Assembly (NCBI GenBank): GCA_947586255.1
Contig: CANPXP010000019.1
Location: 1-48,873 of the forward strand
Direction of reading: 5' to 3'
DNA from: an uncultured Lachnospiraceae bacterium
GTDB taxonomy: Bacteria; Bacillota; Clostridia; Lachnospirales; Lachnospiraceae
Length of the DNA stretch: 48,873 nucleotides
Shown: positions 17,071-27,384 of the stretch, in pieces
Numbering within the stretch: position 1 is the first letter of the stretch
How the letters are laid out: each line of letters opens with the position of its first letter
Notes under the pieces: model-generated
Told to the model about the DNA's origin: nothing
Databases searched by the model: none
The model's input: only the letters and a program-made list of their open reading frames with translations
Program-made: the position numbers and the translations under genes

Positions 17071-18344
17071 TGTTTATCACCTGCCTTAATCAAAGATTTT
17101 CCGCTCGGAAGACTGCCGTTTGTATAGTCCTCCGCGCTTGTCTCGCCGAAAACGACGGCATTCTTACCGATGGTAACGCCCTTCGGAATCACGCTCTTCT
17201 CTCCGATCGCCACGAGCCCGTGATTGTAAATATGGGGATCCGTCTCATGCGGTACTTCCTCCCCAACGCCGATCTTGACGTCGTCCTCCACCAGAACATT
17301 CTCGGCGATAATCGCCTTATACACTTCGCAGTTGCCGCAGATCTTCGTCTCGTTCATGATGATGGAGTCCCGGACAACCGTGCCGGCGCCGATTGTAACG
17401 CCGCAGCCGATTACGGAGTTGTACACCTGTCCGTAAATCTCCGAGCCCTCGCCGATGATGCTCTTCTCCACCACGCTATCGGCAGCCAGATACTGCGGCG
17501 GCAGGATTTCGCTTCTCGTATAGATCTTCCAGTATTCCTCATACAGGTTAAATTCCGGAACGAGATCGATCAGCTCCATATTGGCCTCCCAGTACGAGTT
17601 GAGCGTTCCGACGTCCTTCCAGTAACCGTTGAATTCATAAGCGTAAAGAGGTGATCCTTTGGAATGACAGTAAGGAATAATATGTTTACCGAAATCCAGT
17701 CCCGGCTGTTCCGCGTTCGTGAGCAGCGCTTCCTTCAGCGTCTTCCAGCTGAAGATGTAGATACCCATAGACGCCAGATTGCTTCTCGGATTGGCCGGTT
17801 TTTCCTCAAAGTCCACAATCTTGTGATCCTGATCCGTGATCATGATGCCGAAGCGCTTCGCCTCCTCCATCGGCACAGGCATAACCGCTATCGTCACTTC
17901 CGCCCCGTTCTGCTTGTGGAAGTCCAGCATCACCTCGTAATCCATCTTATAGATATGATCTCCGGACAAGATCAAAACATACTCGGGATTAAAGCTTTCC
18001 ATGTAATCCAGATTCTGATAGATCGCGTTGGCCGTTCCCGTATACCACTCGCTGTTCGCGCTCTTCTCATAGGGCGGCAGAACCGTCACACCGCCGATAT
18101 TCCTGTCCAGATCCCACGGAATACCGATACCGATATGAGTATTCAGCCGGAGCGGCTGGTACTGGGTCAGCACACCTACGGTGTCGACGCCGGAATTGAT
18201 ACAGTTGCTGAGCGGAAAGTCGATGATTCTATATTTACTGCCAAAAGACACTGCCGGTTTCGCTACTTTTGACGTAAACACACCCAATCTGCTTCCCTGA
18301 CCGCCAGCCAGCAGCATGGCAATCATTTCTTTCTTAACCATCAT
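17067..18344 (-). CDS. glgC: glucose-1-phosphate adenylyltransferase, GlgC catalytic subunit
   Basis: A 425-residue catalytic subunit that converts ATP and glucose-1-phosphate to ADP-glucose. It contains [16 protein letters not shown] (nucleotide binding), [31 protein letters not shown] and the [16 protein letters not shown] segment, then a beta-helix of hexapeptide repeats. Two ATG codons (18344, 18341) are possible; AGAGGTG lies 3-6 nt upstream and favours the second slightly. It is the first gene of glgC-glgD, behind a candidate promoter. No glgA, glgB or glgP is in the window. Confidence 0.96.
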   Translation of the reverse strand: MMVKKEMIAMLLAGGQGSRLGVFTSKVAKPAVSFGSKYRIIDFPLSNCINSGVDTVGVLTQYQPLRLNTHIGIGIPWDLDRNIGGVTVLPPYEKSANSEWYTGTANAIYQNLDYMESFNPEYVLILSGDHIYKMDYEVMLDFHKQNGAEVTIAVMPVPMEEAKRFGIMITDQDHKIVDFEEKPANPRSNLASMGIYIFSWKTLKEALLTNAEQPGLDFGKHIIPYCHSKGSPLYAYEFNGYWKDVGTLNSYWEANMELIDLVPEFNLYEEYWKIYTRSEILPPQYLAADSVVEKSIIGEGSEIYGQVYNSVIGCGVTIGAGTVVRDSIIMNETKICGNCEVYKAIIAENVLVEDDVKIGVGEEVPHETDPHIYNHGLVAIGEKSVIPKGVTIGKNAVVFGETSAEDYTNGSLPSGKSLIKAGDKQ

Positions 18345-18418
18345 ATCACCTCTTATTTCTATATATTTTAATATAAATATAAATTATATCCGCTCATGTA
18401 TACTTGTATTGTTTCATA

Positions 18419-18447
18419 ATTATAACACAGTCTTTCGGGAAAGTGAA
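18419..18447 (-). promoter_or_regulatory. candidate sigma-A promoter of glgC-glgD
   Basis: On the minus strand TTCACT, 17 bp and TATAAT. The expected transcript has an AT-rich leader of about 70 nt. A second TATAAT 40 bp closer to the gene has no recognisable -35 partner. Confidence 0.5.
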
Positions 18448-18561
18448 TATAATTTGCCAAATTTATTCGCATGAGATTCTCTTTCTCATGTTAATAATAT
18501 ACAATATTTCGCCTCAAATTTCAATATATTTGTTCACTTTTAACATGTGCTGTAATTTCTA

Positions 18562-18590
18562 TTGGTTTTTTTAGATGAAATGAGTATAAT
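18562..18590 (+). promoter_or_regulatory. sigma-A promoter of murC
   Basis: TTGGTT, a 17-bp spacer and a consensus TATAAT. Transcription would start near 18597, which leaves a 25-nt leader and supports the ATG at 18622 rather than an upstream in-frame TTG. Confidence 0.7.
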
Positions 18591-18621
18591 ACTAATAAAA
18601 AAGTGTATCAGGGAGACGTCC

Positions 18622-20001
<1,380 letters not shown>

Positions 20002-20118
20002 TTATGCACAATATCCACAGGATGCGGGCCTTCTCCACGCCGCCGTTCTGTGGATATTTCTGTGTAAAATTCAGCCGGAAATTTCAACGGCTGCAGACGA
20101 ATATCCACATTATCCACA
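20002..20118 (+). promoter_or_regulatory. cluster of five DnaA boxes upstream of dnaD-dnaC
   Basis: Five 9-mers match the DnaA box TTATCCACA. TTATGCACA (20002-20010) abuts ATATCCACA (20011-20019). ATATCCACA occurs on the minus strand at 20049-20057. ATATCCACA (20101-20109) abuts a perfect TTATCCACA (20110-20118). Another one-mismatch site (TTATCAACA, minus strand, 19940-19948) lies inside the end of murC. Two back-to-back pairs in the same orientation argue against chance. The likely role is DnaA-dependent control of the dnaD operon or DnaA titration; origin function is less likely because dnaA and dnaN are absent. Confidence 0.75.
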
Positions 20119-20182
20119 TCGGCCCGTCTTTTGCCCGTTCTCCGTTTATGGCAGTTTGCCTATATCATTTTGCACGCCGCTA

Positions 20183-20191
20183 TGCTATAAT
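20183..20191 (+). promoter_or_regulatory. extended -10 promoter before dnaD
   Basis: TATGCTATAAT matches an extended -10 element (TGnTATAAT). No good -35 is visible at 17 bp. Transcription would start near 20198, about 58 nt before the dnaD start and downstream of the DnaA boxes, which would place bound DnaA just upstream of the polymerase. Confidence 0.5.
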
Positions 20192-20255
20192 GCATCATGT
20201 ACTCTTCATGGAGTGCGCAAAGTGTTCTTTCATGGAACCGAGGGGTGGTACAATT

Positions 20256-21305
20256 ATGGGGCATGTGACGATTTATCAGGATAATTATGTGAATTCTACG
20301 GTTATTTCCAACCGTTTTATCGACGAATACATGGAGGCTGCCAACGATGCGCAGCTCAAAATCTACTTATATCTGATACGCATGATGAGCGCGAGGCTGT
20401 CCACGAGCATTTCCGATATCGCCGACAAATTCAACTATACCGAGAAGGACGTGATGCGCGCGCTCAAATACTGGGAGAAGCAGAAGCTCCTGTCGCTGGA
20501 ATACGACGAGCGCAAAAACGTTACCGGCATTCATCTGATGGACTTCGCGCCTCTGCCGGTCGTTCCGGCTATGGCGCCCGTACCGACGGTGTCTGCTGCC
20601 GGCGCCGCGCCGCTGGCCTCCGTCGTGCCGATTTCCTCCAGGGAAAATTCCTACGTCAAGCCCAACTATACGCTGGACGAACTGAGAGCCTTCAAGTCGG
20701 ACGAGGCCACCTCCAGGGTGCTCTTTATCACGGAGCAGTATCTCAGGAAGACGCTGAGTCCCAATGAGATCCGCACGATACTGTTTATCTCGGACAAGCT
20801 CGGCTTCTCCGAGGATCTGATCGACTATCTGATCCAGTACTGCGTAGACAGAGACAAGAAAGATATGCGCTACATCGAAAAGGTTGCGATCAGCTGGGCG
20901 CAGCAGGGTATTTCCACCCCTGAGCAGGCGGCAGCGCTTGCCGGCAAATACGATAAATCCGTATACGATATCATGAAGGCGCTCGGCAAAACCAGCGTCC
21001 CGACCCAGACAGAGGCCGCCTATATCACACGCTGGACCAAAGAGTTCGGTTTTGAGGCCGACGTCATATATACGGCGTGCGAGCGCACCGTGCTCGCCAC
21101 GGACAAACATCGCTTCGAATACGCGGACAGCATTCTGGAGAGCTGGTACAAGGCCGGCGTACATCACAAGAGCGATATCCAACTCGCAGACGAGAACTAC
21201 CGCAGGACGAAAAAGAACACTTCCTCCGGCGGCAATTCCTTCAATCAGTTTACGCAGAACCAGTATGACTTCGCTTTGCTGGAGAAGGAGATTTTGAGCA
21301 ACTGA
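20256..21305 (+). CDS. dnaD: DnaD-domain replication initiation protein
   Basis: A 349-residue protein. The N-terminal DDBH1 winged-helix domain (residues about 1-100, VISNRFIDEYMEAANDAQLK) is followed by a Pro/Ala-rich linker. Two DnaD-like DDBH2 helical regions come next (LDELRAFKSDEATSRVLF and following, ending in YIEKVAISWAQQGI). It acts in helicase loading at origins. The ATG at 20256 has GGGGTGG upstream; earlier in-frame starts fall within the DnaA-box region and are not protein-like. It forms an operon with dnaC. Confidence 0.9.
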   Translation: MGHVTIYQDNYVNSTVISNRFIDEYMEAANDAQLKIYLYLIRMMSARLSTSISDIADKFNYTEKDVMRALKYWEKQKLLSLEYDERKNVTGIHLMDFAPLPVVPAMAPVPTVSAAGAAPLASVVPISSRENSYVKPNYTLDELRAFKSDEATSRVLFITEQYLRKTLSPNEIRTILFISDKLGFSEDLIDYLIQYCVDRDKKDMRYIEKVAISWAQQGISTPEQAAALAGKYDKSVYDIMKALGKTSVPTQTEAAYITRWTKEFGFEADVIYTACERTVLATDKHRFEYADSILESWYKAGVHHKSDIQLADENYRRTKKNTSSGGNSFNQFTQNQYDFALLEKEILSN

Positions 21306-21352
21306 GCGCGCTCAAAGCCTTTCCGCACAGCGAATAGAGAAGGAGTCGGACC

Positions 21353-22324
21353 GTGTCACTGACAAACGCTCAATACGAGACGATTATTCATCAATATGAG
21401 CTGCGGCAGCAAAGAAGCAGACAGCAGGCGCAGAGCCGTCTGGCGTATGTCTACGATCACATCCCCGCCTACCGGGATCTGGATGACAGAATCGCATCCG
21501 TCTCTGTCGAGCAGGGCAAAAAACTTCTGGCCGGCGACACGGAGGCGATGGAGGATCTGCGCGATTCCCTGGCGGAACTGTCCGGCCGGAAAGCGCAGCT
21601 TCTGGAGGATTATGGTCTTCCGGCCGACTATCTGGAGCCCGTCTACGAGTGTCCCGACTGCAGGGATACCGGCTATATCGACGGGCAGAAATGCCACTGC
21701 TTCAAACAGGCCATGATCACGCTGCTGTACGAACAGTCCCATATACGCGAGATGCTCCGGACGGAGAATTTCACCACTCTCTCCTACGAGTATTACGAGG
21801 GCGAAGATCTGTCCCGCTTTAAGAATGCAGTGAATACCTGCAAAAATTTTATCAAAAATTTTAATTCTGACTACCACAATCTGTTTTTTTATGGTACAGT
21901 GGGTACGGGGAAATCATTTCTATCCGGCTGTGTTGCAAAGGATCTGATTGAGAGCGGACATTCCGTAATTTATTTTAGCGCAACCGGTCTGTTCGATCTG
22001 TTGTCAAGATATTCCTTTGATTACAAAAACCGGGAAGAGCTGCGTGAGACGTGCGCCGATCTGTATCAGTGCGATCTGCTCATCGTGGATGATCTGGGCA
22101 CGGAGATGACAAACCAGTTTGTGGCATCCCAGCTGTTCGCCCTCTTAAACGAGCGCCATATCGGCAAAAAGGCGACGATCATCTCCACCAACCTCTCTCT
22201 TGAGGAACTGCGAAACAGATATTCCGACCGTATCTTCTCACGCATAACAAGCAACTATGAGATCTGTAAACTGTCAGGACAAGACATCAGGATGTACAAG
22301 AAACGACTGCTGAACAGAAAGTGA
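21353..22324 (+). CDS. dnaC: DnaC/DnaI-type helicase loader ATPase
   Basis: A 323-residue AAA+ protein that loads the replicative helicase, partner of DnaD. It has a helical N-terminus and a zinc-binding knuckle (Cys100, Cys103, Cys114, Cys116). Walker A is GTVGTGKS (181-188), Walker B LLIVDDLGTE, and a sensor segment ATIISTNLSLEEL with an Arg finger (SDRIFSRIT) follows. The start is GTG 21353, after AAGGAG at 8 nt. It sits 47 bp after dnaD and 10 bp before prs. Confidence 0.93.
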   Translation: MSLTNAQYETIIHQYELRQQRSRQQAQSRLAYVYDHIPAYRDLDDRIASVSVEQGKKLLAGDTEAMEDLRDSLAELSGRKAQLLEDYGLPADYLEPVYECPDCRDTGYIDGQKCHCFKQAMITLLYEQSHIREMLRTENFTTLSYEYYEGEDLSRFKNAVNTCKNFIKNFNSDYHNLFFYGTVGTGKSFLSGCVAKDLIESGHSVIYFSATGLFDLLSRYSFDYKNREELRETCADLYQCDLLIVDDLGTEMTNQFVASQLFALLNERHIGKKATIISTNLSLEELRNRYSDRIFSRITSNYEICKLSGQDIRMYKKRLLNRK

Positions 22325-22334
22325 GGTTTCTCTC

Positions 22335-23522
22335 ATGACCAGACGCGAAGAAAAAAGGAATCTGGAGACCATACCGGTAGGCTCTCTGGGGCTGATCCCC
22401 ATGGCTGGCTGCAAATCTCTGGGTGAAAAAGTGGACTACTACCTCGTAAAATGGCGGACTGAGCGGGAAAGCGAGCACAAGGATTCCCTCGCCTTCTCCG
22501 GCTACCAGCGCGACACTTATATTCTGGAAGCCGCCGTGCCGAGATTCGGTTCCGGCGAAGCCAAGGGCGTGATCAAGCAGTCCGTCCGCGGCTCCGATCT
22601 CTATATTCTGGTAGACGTGGCCAACTACAGCCTGACCTATTCGCTCTGCGGGCACGAGAACCACATGTCGCCCGACGACCACTATCAGGACTTAAAGCGC
22701 ATCATCTCCGCGGTGGGCGGCAAAGCGCGGCGCATCACGGTAATCATGCCTTATCTCTACGAGAGCAGACAGCACAAGAGAACGGCCCGCGAGTCCCTCG
22801 ACTGCGCGCTGGCTCTGCAGGAGATGGTCAACATGGGCGTGGACAACATCATCACCTTCGACGCCCACGATCCCCGCGTACAGAACGCGATTCCCCTGCA
22901 TGGCTTTGAGACGGTACAGCCCGCTTATCAGTTCATCAAGGGACTGCTGAATCACGTCAAGGATCTGCGTCTGGACAGCGACCACATGATGGTAATCAGC
23001 CCCGATGAGGGCGGCATGAGCCGCGCCATCTACATCGCCAACGTACTCGGGCTGGACATGGGAATGTTCTATAAGCGCAGGGATTACACCCGCGTCGTCA
23101 ACGGGCGGAATCCTATTGTAGCGCACGAGTTTCTCGGCTCCAGCGTCGAGGGCAAGGATATGATCATCATAGACGACATGATCTCCTCCGGCGAGAGCGT
23201 CCTGGAGGTTGCCGCCGCCTTGAAAGAGCGCAATGCCGGGAGAATCTTTGTATTCTCGACCTTCGGCCTCTTCACGGCCGGTCTGGACCGCTTTGACAAA
23301 GCCTACGCCGACGGCACAATCTATCGGGTGCTGACGACCAACCTGATCTATCAGACCCCCGAGCTGCTTGCCCGCGAATGGTACATCGACTGTGACCTGA
23401 GCAAGTATATCGCCTACATCATCGACACCTTAAATCACGATACTTCCATCAGCGATCTGCTGAATCCCGTGGAGCGTATCCAGTCGATTGTGGCGAGATA
23501 TCATGCGGGAGAGCTGGGCTGA
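22335..23522 (+). CDS. prs: ribose-phosphate pyrophosphokinase, long variant
   Basis: PRPP synthetase-like protein of 395 residues, versus about 315 for the classical enzyme. The PRPP-binding loop GKDMIIIDDMISSGESV is intact. RITVIMPYLYESRQHKR corresponds to the ATP-binding flexible loop region, and DNIITFDAHDPRVQNAIP replaces the usual DLHAGQ block. An N-terminal extension and an insert (YSLCGHENHMSPDDHY) make up the extra length. It probably supplies PRPP for nucleotides, His and Trp, although the divergence leaves room for a specialised role. GAGG lies upstream of ATG 22335. It follows dnaC by 10 bp. Confidence 0.85.
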   Translation: MTRREEKRNLETIPVGSLGLIPMAGCKSLGEKVDYYLVKWRTERESEHKDSLAFSGYQRDTYILEAAVPRFGSGEAKGVIKQSVRGSDLYILVDVANYSLTYSLCGHENHMSPDDHYQDLKRIISAVGGKARRITVIMPYLYESRQHKRTARESLDCALALQEMVNMGVDNIITFDAHDPRVQNAIPLHGFETVQPAYQFIKGLLNHVKDLRLDSDHMMVISPDEGGMSRAIYIANVLGLDMGMFYKRRDYTRVVNGRNPIVAHEFLGSSVEGKDMIIIDDMISSGESVLEVAAALKERNAGRIFVFSTFGLFTAGLDRFDKAYADGTIYRVLTTNLIYQTPELLAREWYIDCDLSKYIAYIIDTLNHDTSISDLLNPVERIQSIVARYHAGELG

Positions 23523-23542
23523 CAACCCCCGCAAGCGACATA

Positions 23543-23586
23543 CCGTGAGTTCGAGACCTTCCTCACGTAAAACAAAACTAAAGGAG
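23543..23586 (+). promoter_or_regulatory. preQ1-I-type riboswitch upstream of queT
   Basis: The P1 stem CGTGAG/CTCACG (23544-23549, 23562-23567) encloses a 12-nt loop with GACCTT. An A-rich tail, TAAAACAAAACTAAAGG, can pair back (AAGG with CCTT) to form the H-type pseudoknot of the preQ1-I class. The tail pairing includes the ribosome binding site AAGGAG of queT, which fits translational control. It begins 20 nt after the prs stop, so it works inside the operon transcript. Confidence 0.8.
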
Positions 23587-23590
23587 ACAA

Positions 23591-24109
23591 ATGAATATGA
23601 AGAACAAGAATGTAGCATTTCTGACTCAGGCGGCTATGATTGCCGCCATCTATGTGGTGCTGACGTTTATCGCCAACGCCTTCGGGCTTGCCAACTACGC
23701 CGTGCAGGTCCGCTTCTCCGAGGCTCTCACGATTCTGCCTTATTTCACTCCCGCCGCGATTCCCGGTCTCTTTATCGGCTGTCTGCTGAGTAATCTTCTG
23801 ACAGGCTGCGCACTGCCCGACATCATTTTCGGCAGCATCGCGACGCTCTTGGGCGCGCTCGGCACGTATGCGCTGCGCAGCCGCAGATGGTGCGCGCCGC
23901 TCTGTCCGATTCTCGCCAACACAATCATTGTCCCGCTGGTTCTGATCTACGGTTACGGTCTGCTGATTGAGGGTTTGTCTACCCTGCAGTGCTTCGGCTA
24001 CTACTGCCTGACCGTGGGCGCAGGCGAGGTAATCTCCTGCGGCATCCTCGGCATGATACTGCTGTTCGCGCTGGAAAAATACCGCGGCACGCTGTTCGGC
24101 GACGGCTGA
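23591..24109 (+). CDS. queT: QueT-family queuosine-precursor transporter
   Basis: A 172-residue integral membrane S-component (about five to six helices) of an ECF-type transporter for preQ1 or a related queuosine precursor. Family features include AAIYVVLTFIANAFG, VQVRFSEALTILPYF and GCLLSNLLTG. The riboswitch directly upstream, with its tail covering the ribosome binding site, supports the substrate. ATG 23591 is 4 nt after AGGAG; a second ATG two codons later is possible. It is the last gene of the plus-strand cluster. Confidence 0.92.
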   Translation: MNMKNKNVAFLTQAAMIAAIYVVLTFIANAFGLANYAVQVRFSEALTILPYFTPAAIPGLFIGCLLSNLLTGCALPDIIFGSIATLLGALGTYALRSRRWCAPLCPILANTIIVPLVLIYGYGLLIEGLSTLQCFGYYCLTVGAGEVISCGILGMILLFALEKYRGTLFGDG

Positions 24110-24147
24110 CGCCGCTTTCACCAAGCCGTATTCCGCCCGCACAGACG

Positions 24148-24807
24148 CTAATACAAGGCGTTCAGCCAATCCCTGACCTGAAACAGATCATCCAGCACAA
24201 TCACGCTCTTATCCCGCATCTCGTCCGTCGGCGGGAGCATATCGGGCACCATGATCGGCCTCATGCCGGCGCTGTGCGCGGCGCGAATACCGTTGTAAGA
24301 ATCCTCTATCGCATAACAGCGACTGGGTTCCGCATTCATTTTTTCACATGTCATCAGATAGATGTCCGGCGACGGCTTGCTGTGTTCCAGCTGGTCGCCG
24401 CCCGTCACTACGCGAAAATATTCATATAATCCGGCCTGCTCGAGCTCCTGCGTGACAACCGCCAGTCTGGTGGAGGACGCCAGCGCCATCGGCACATCAT
24501 TTTCCCGCAGATATTCCAACAGCTCGCGCACGCCCGCCTTCACGGGCAGGCCATCCCGGTCCGCAATCCCGTGGAACAGCGCGGAAGCCCTGCCGCAGAA
24601 TTCTTCATAGGGAAAATCCTTTCCGTAGCGCTCCAGAACAATCTCTCTGGTTTTCGCACTGTTCGTCCCGATACAGGGAAGAAATGTCTCCCGCATATCC
24701 GAAAGCCCGTATGTTTCGCCGGTCTTCTCCCAGCACTCCAGCACCAGGCGTTCGCTGTCAAAGATCACCCCGTCCATATCAAAAACAACCGCATCCGTCC
24801 TGCACAT
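24148..24807 (-). CDS. HAD-family sugar-phosphatase/phosphomutase-like hydrolase
   Basis: A 219-residue HAD hydrolase of the beta-phosphoglucomutase/phosphatase subgroup. Motif I is VVFDMDGVIFDSE (Asp10, Asp12), motif II MALASSTR, motif III HSKPSPDIY and motif IV AIEDSYNGI. A helical cap lies between motifs I and II. The substrate cannot be assigned. ATG 24807 is 8 nt after GGAG; an upstream TTG (24810) is possible. It lies 39 bp after the large surface protein gene and may be cotranscribed. Confidence 0.9.
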   Translation of the reverse strand: MCRTDAVVFDMDGVIFDSERLVLECWEKTGETYGLSDMRETFLPCIGTNSAKTREIVLERYGKDFPYEEFCGRASALFHGIADRDGLPVKAGVRELLEYLRENDVPMALASSTRLAVVTQELEQAGLYEYFRVVTGGDQLEHSKPSPDIYLMTCEKMNAEPSRCYAIEDSYNGIRAAHSAGMRPIMVPDMLPPTDEMRDKSVIVLDDLFQVRDWLNALY

Positions 24808-24846
24808 CAAGTTTTCTCCTTCGTCGCGGCGCGCGCCCCGCCGCCG

Positions 24847-27384
24847 TCAGTTTTCTTTTCGCACATAAGTGATGAACCTGTTTCCGTTTTCGGCGAACCA
24901 CTCTGTGGAATCGTTGATGCCTTTTTTGTACAGCGTCCCCGTGACCGGATCCATCACGACGACGTTCAGCTCGTTAAACCCTGTGATAAGCACCGCGTTT
25001 CCGTCGTCCAACAGGGCAAGCACCGGAATATCCTGATTCACATAGTACAGCACCGCGTCCAATGTACAGCCTGACAGATTCAGGACCGTGCAGTTTTCCA
25101 GATCCGACTCCAGGATGGAAAAGACGGATTCACCACGATCCAGCATTCGCTGTGTGCTTCTGGATATTCCCTCATATTTCAGAATGGTGTCGAGGCACAC
25201 CGCAAGGGAGCTCTCCGTCTCCGTCGCCTCCGCCTCCGTGATTGCCATAATCTGATTCCTCGTGCTTCTCACGACGCGTTTCCAGAGATATCCCCCGTCG
25301 TCATCCGTCACGGCGCCCGATATGTCGTAAGCCAGCGCGACGGCCTCACCGGGATCGGCATAGATACCCTCTATGCCGTCCTTCCCATAGACATAGCAGC
25401 GCGCGGCCATCGTCCGCTCTTCTTCCTCCTGAAGCGCTATTGTCCTGTTCCCTTCAAAGAGCACCTCTTTCGGGGACAAATGCTGCAGCCCCTTCGCATC
25501 GATCTCATCCTTCACATCGATCTCCGCGATCGTCTCAAAATTCTCCGTCACCACGTAACTGATCAGGTTGCTGCCCTGCCTGACCTGCTCCGTACTCATG
25601 ATCTGATCGTCCGCCGCCGGCTTGTATGTCCCGCTCGCCTCATCCCACGCGACTCTGGACAGTGTGATCTGATTTCCCTCAATCACTCCGTCCGTCACGT
25701 AAATGCCTTCCTTGCTGTAGGTTTTCAGAATGCTCCCGTCGTCGCTCTGAATCTGCACGCAATACATCGGGAAGGTCGATATGCCCGCATTGTTTACCGC
25801 AATATCGGCCTTTCTGGTCAATCCGTATATCAGATCTTCCTCCATAAAGCCGAGCACGGAAATAGATTCGCCGCTCTTCGCCCGGATGTCATCCCGCCGC
25901 TGTGTACTCAGATTGATCATGGACAGACTGCTGCCATCCTCCGCCTGCCATACCAGCATCTTATTGGAATCGGACACCCGGTAGCTGCCCTCACGCAGTC
26001 CCGAGACGATCGTCTGGCAGGCCTTCGATTCCAGATTCACCGCATAGACGCTGTCCTCCAGAAGGAAATAATAAATCCCCGCCTTGTTCACGTAGGACAG
26101 CTGTTCCAGATCCGCCGCCAGCAGCTCATAGGGCTTGTCGTAGGGAACGTAAATCAACTCCTCCACCGTGTTTGTCATACTGCTGTAGTAATACACGGCC
26201 ACGCCCACATTGCCCTCATGACGCCCTCTGTTCATATAGCCGTACACGAGAAATGTCACGTTACCTGTCTCGTCCACAGACAGAATCTGTATATTGTGCT
26301 GGTCATACATGTCTCTCGCATCCGATATGCCTTCCGTATTCCCGTAGAAGCTGAAAAGTCTGGCCAGCTTATTGTCCGTCACATTGTAGGCGTACAGTTT
26401 ATCCGATACCGTGTAGGCGAACACATTGCCGCCGTCGCTCTCGGACAGCTTCACTCCCTCGCCGACAATGCCCAGCATGATCTTGTCGTTGACATAGCCG
26501 TCCGCCGTCTCGTCAAAGATCTGATCCATTGTCCTCTCATAGTCGAGCAGATACATTCTGTCCGGCGTGTAACGCACGCGGTAATATTCTCTGATCCGGT
26601 AGCGGTTGTTCGTCTGTCCGTCCCTGACGGAGACGAAATATTGCATGGAGAAGGATCCCATCTGCTCCGACAGATCCATGATTGCAATATCCGGCTCCGT
26701 GATCCGCTCGACGCGCAGATTTCCCCACGTGATCTGGTCGAAACTGCTGTGTATCGTCACCTTCTGAAAGGTCGTGTTGTCTCCCTCGGCATTGGACTCC
26801 AGATACTTCGTCAGTTCCTTGGCCGCTTCCTTGTCAAAGGTTTTCTCATGAAAATCCACTATATAATCCAGCTTATCCCTCACGTACAGGGAATCGCTCA
26901 ACACAATGCGGGTGTAATACCGGATCGGGGAACCGCCCTCCGGCGTCACCAGAAACACAAGCATATACTCCGTATCACTGTCGATCAGGTCCTTCAGCGT
27001 AATGCTGAAATCGATCGCCGTCTCGCCCTGCTCATACTCCTCCACCTCGGTGTTCTCCACGAGCCGGCTTCCGTCGATGCTTCTGACCTCAAACGCGATG
27101 CTGCCAACCGGTTCTCCGTATGTTTCAATCCGCGCATTGATTTTTCTGTCGCTGCCGACAGGCTGAATGGTATCCCGCAGATGCGCCGTATCCATACTCT
27201 GCGCATAGCCATGCAGACTGTTGACGAGATGGCCCTCCGCATACAGGGACAGAATCGGGTACGTCGCCTCGCTCATCTCGGTTGTCATATCGGTATTTCC
27301 CTGGTTCATGACTCTGCTGATCAGCGCAAGCGCCGCCGCAAAGATCACGCCCAGCAAAACTCCCTTTATAATCGCCTTCTTCAT
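24847..27384 (-). CDS. large membrane-anchored surface protein (beta-propeller-like, C39-like tail)
   Basis: An 845-residue protein of unknown function. One N-terminal hydrophobic segment (IIKGVLLGVIFAAALALI) should anchor it, with the rest outside. Residues about 330-640 contain repeated short strands with Tyr/Val/Asp-rich turns, typical of a TolB/WD-like propeller. The last 100 or so residues look like a papain-like C39 fold (SGCTLDAVLYYVNQDIPVLA, AVLITGF, MDPVTG). The expected His before AVLITGF is Asn796, so protease activity is doubtful. The start ATG overlaps the methyltransferase stop (ATGA), with AGAGG 5 nt upstream. No family name is offered. Confidence 0.75.
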   Translation of the reverse strand: MKKAIIKGVLLGVIFAAALALISRVMNQGNTDMTTEMSEATYPILSLYAEGHLVNSLHGYAQSMDTAHLRDTIQPVGSDRKINARIETYGEPVGSIAFEVRSIDGSRLVENTEVEEYEQGETAIDFSITLKDLIDSDTEYMLVFLVTPEGGSPIRYYTRIVLSDSLYVRDKLDYIVDFHEKTFDKEAAKELTKYLESNAEGDNTTFQKVTIHSSFDQITWGNLRVERITEPDIAIMDLSEQMGSFSMQYFVSVRDGQTNNRYRIREYYRVRYTPDRMYLLDYERTMDQIFDETADGYVNDKIMLGIVGEGVKLSESDGGNVFAYTVSDKLYAYNVTDNKLARLFSFYGNTEGISDARDMYDQHNIQILSVDETGNVTFLVYGYMNRGRHEGNVGVAVYYYSSMTNTVEELIYVPYDKPYELLAADLEQLSYVNKAGIYYFLLEDSVYAVNLESKACQTIVSGLREGSYRVSDSNKMLVWQAEDGSSLSMINLSTQRRDDIRAKSGESISVLGFMEEDLIYGLTRKADIAVNNAGISTFPMYCVQIQSDDGSILKTYSKEGIYVTDGVIEGNQITLSRVAWDEASGTYKPAADDQIMSTEQVRQGSNLISYVVTENFETIAEIDVKDEIDAKGLQHLSPKEVLFEGNRTIALQEEEERTMAARCYVYGKDGIEGIYADPGEAVALAYDISGAVTDDDGGYLWKRVVRSTRNQIMAITEAEATETESSLAVCLDTILKYEGISRSTQRMLDRGESVFSILESDLENCTVLNLSGCTLDAVLYYVNQDIPVLALLDDGNAVLITGFNELNVVVMDPVTGTLYKKGINDSTEWFAENGNRFITYVRKEN

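Noticed and set aside
24097..24122. Short GC-rich hairpin at the end of queT as a terminator
   Set aside because: The stem is only 5 bp and the following T-run is three bases; too weak to call.
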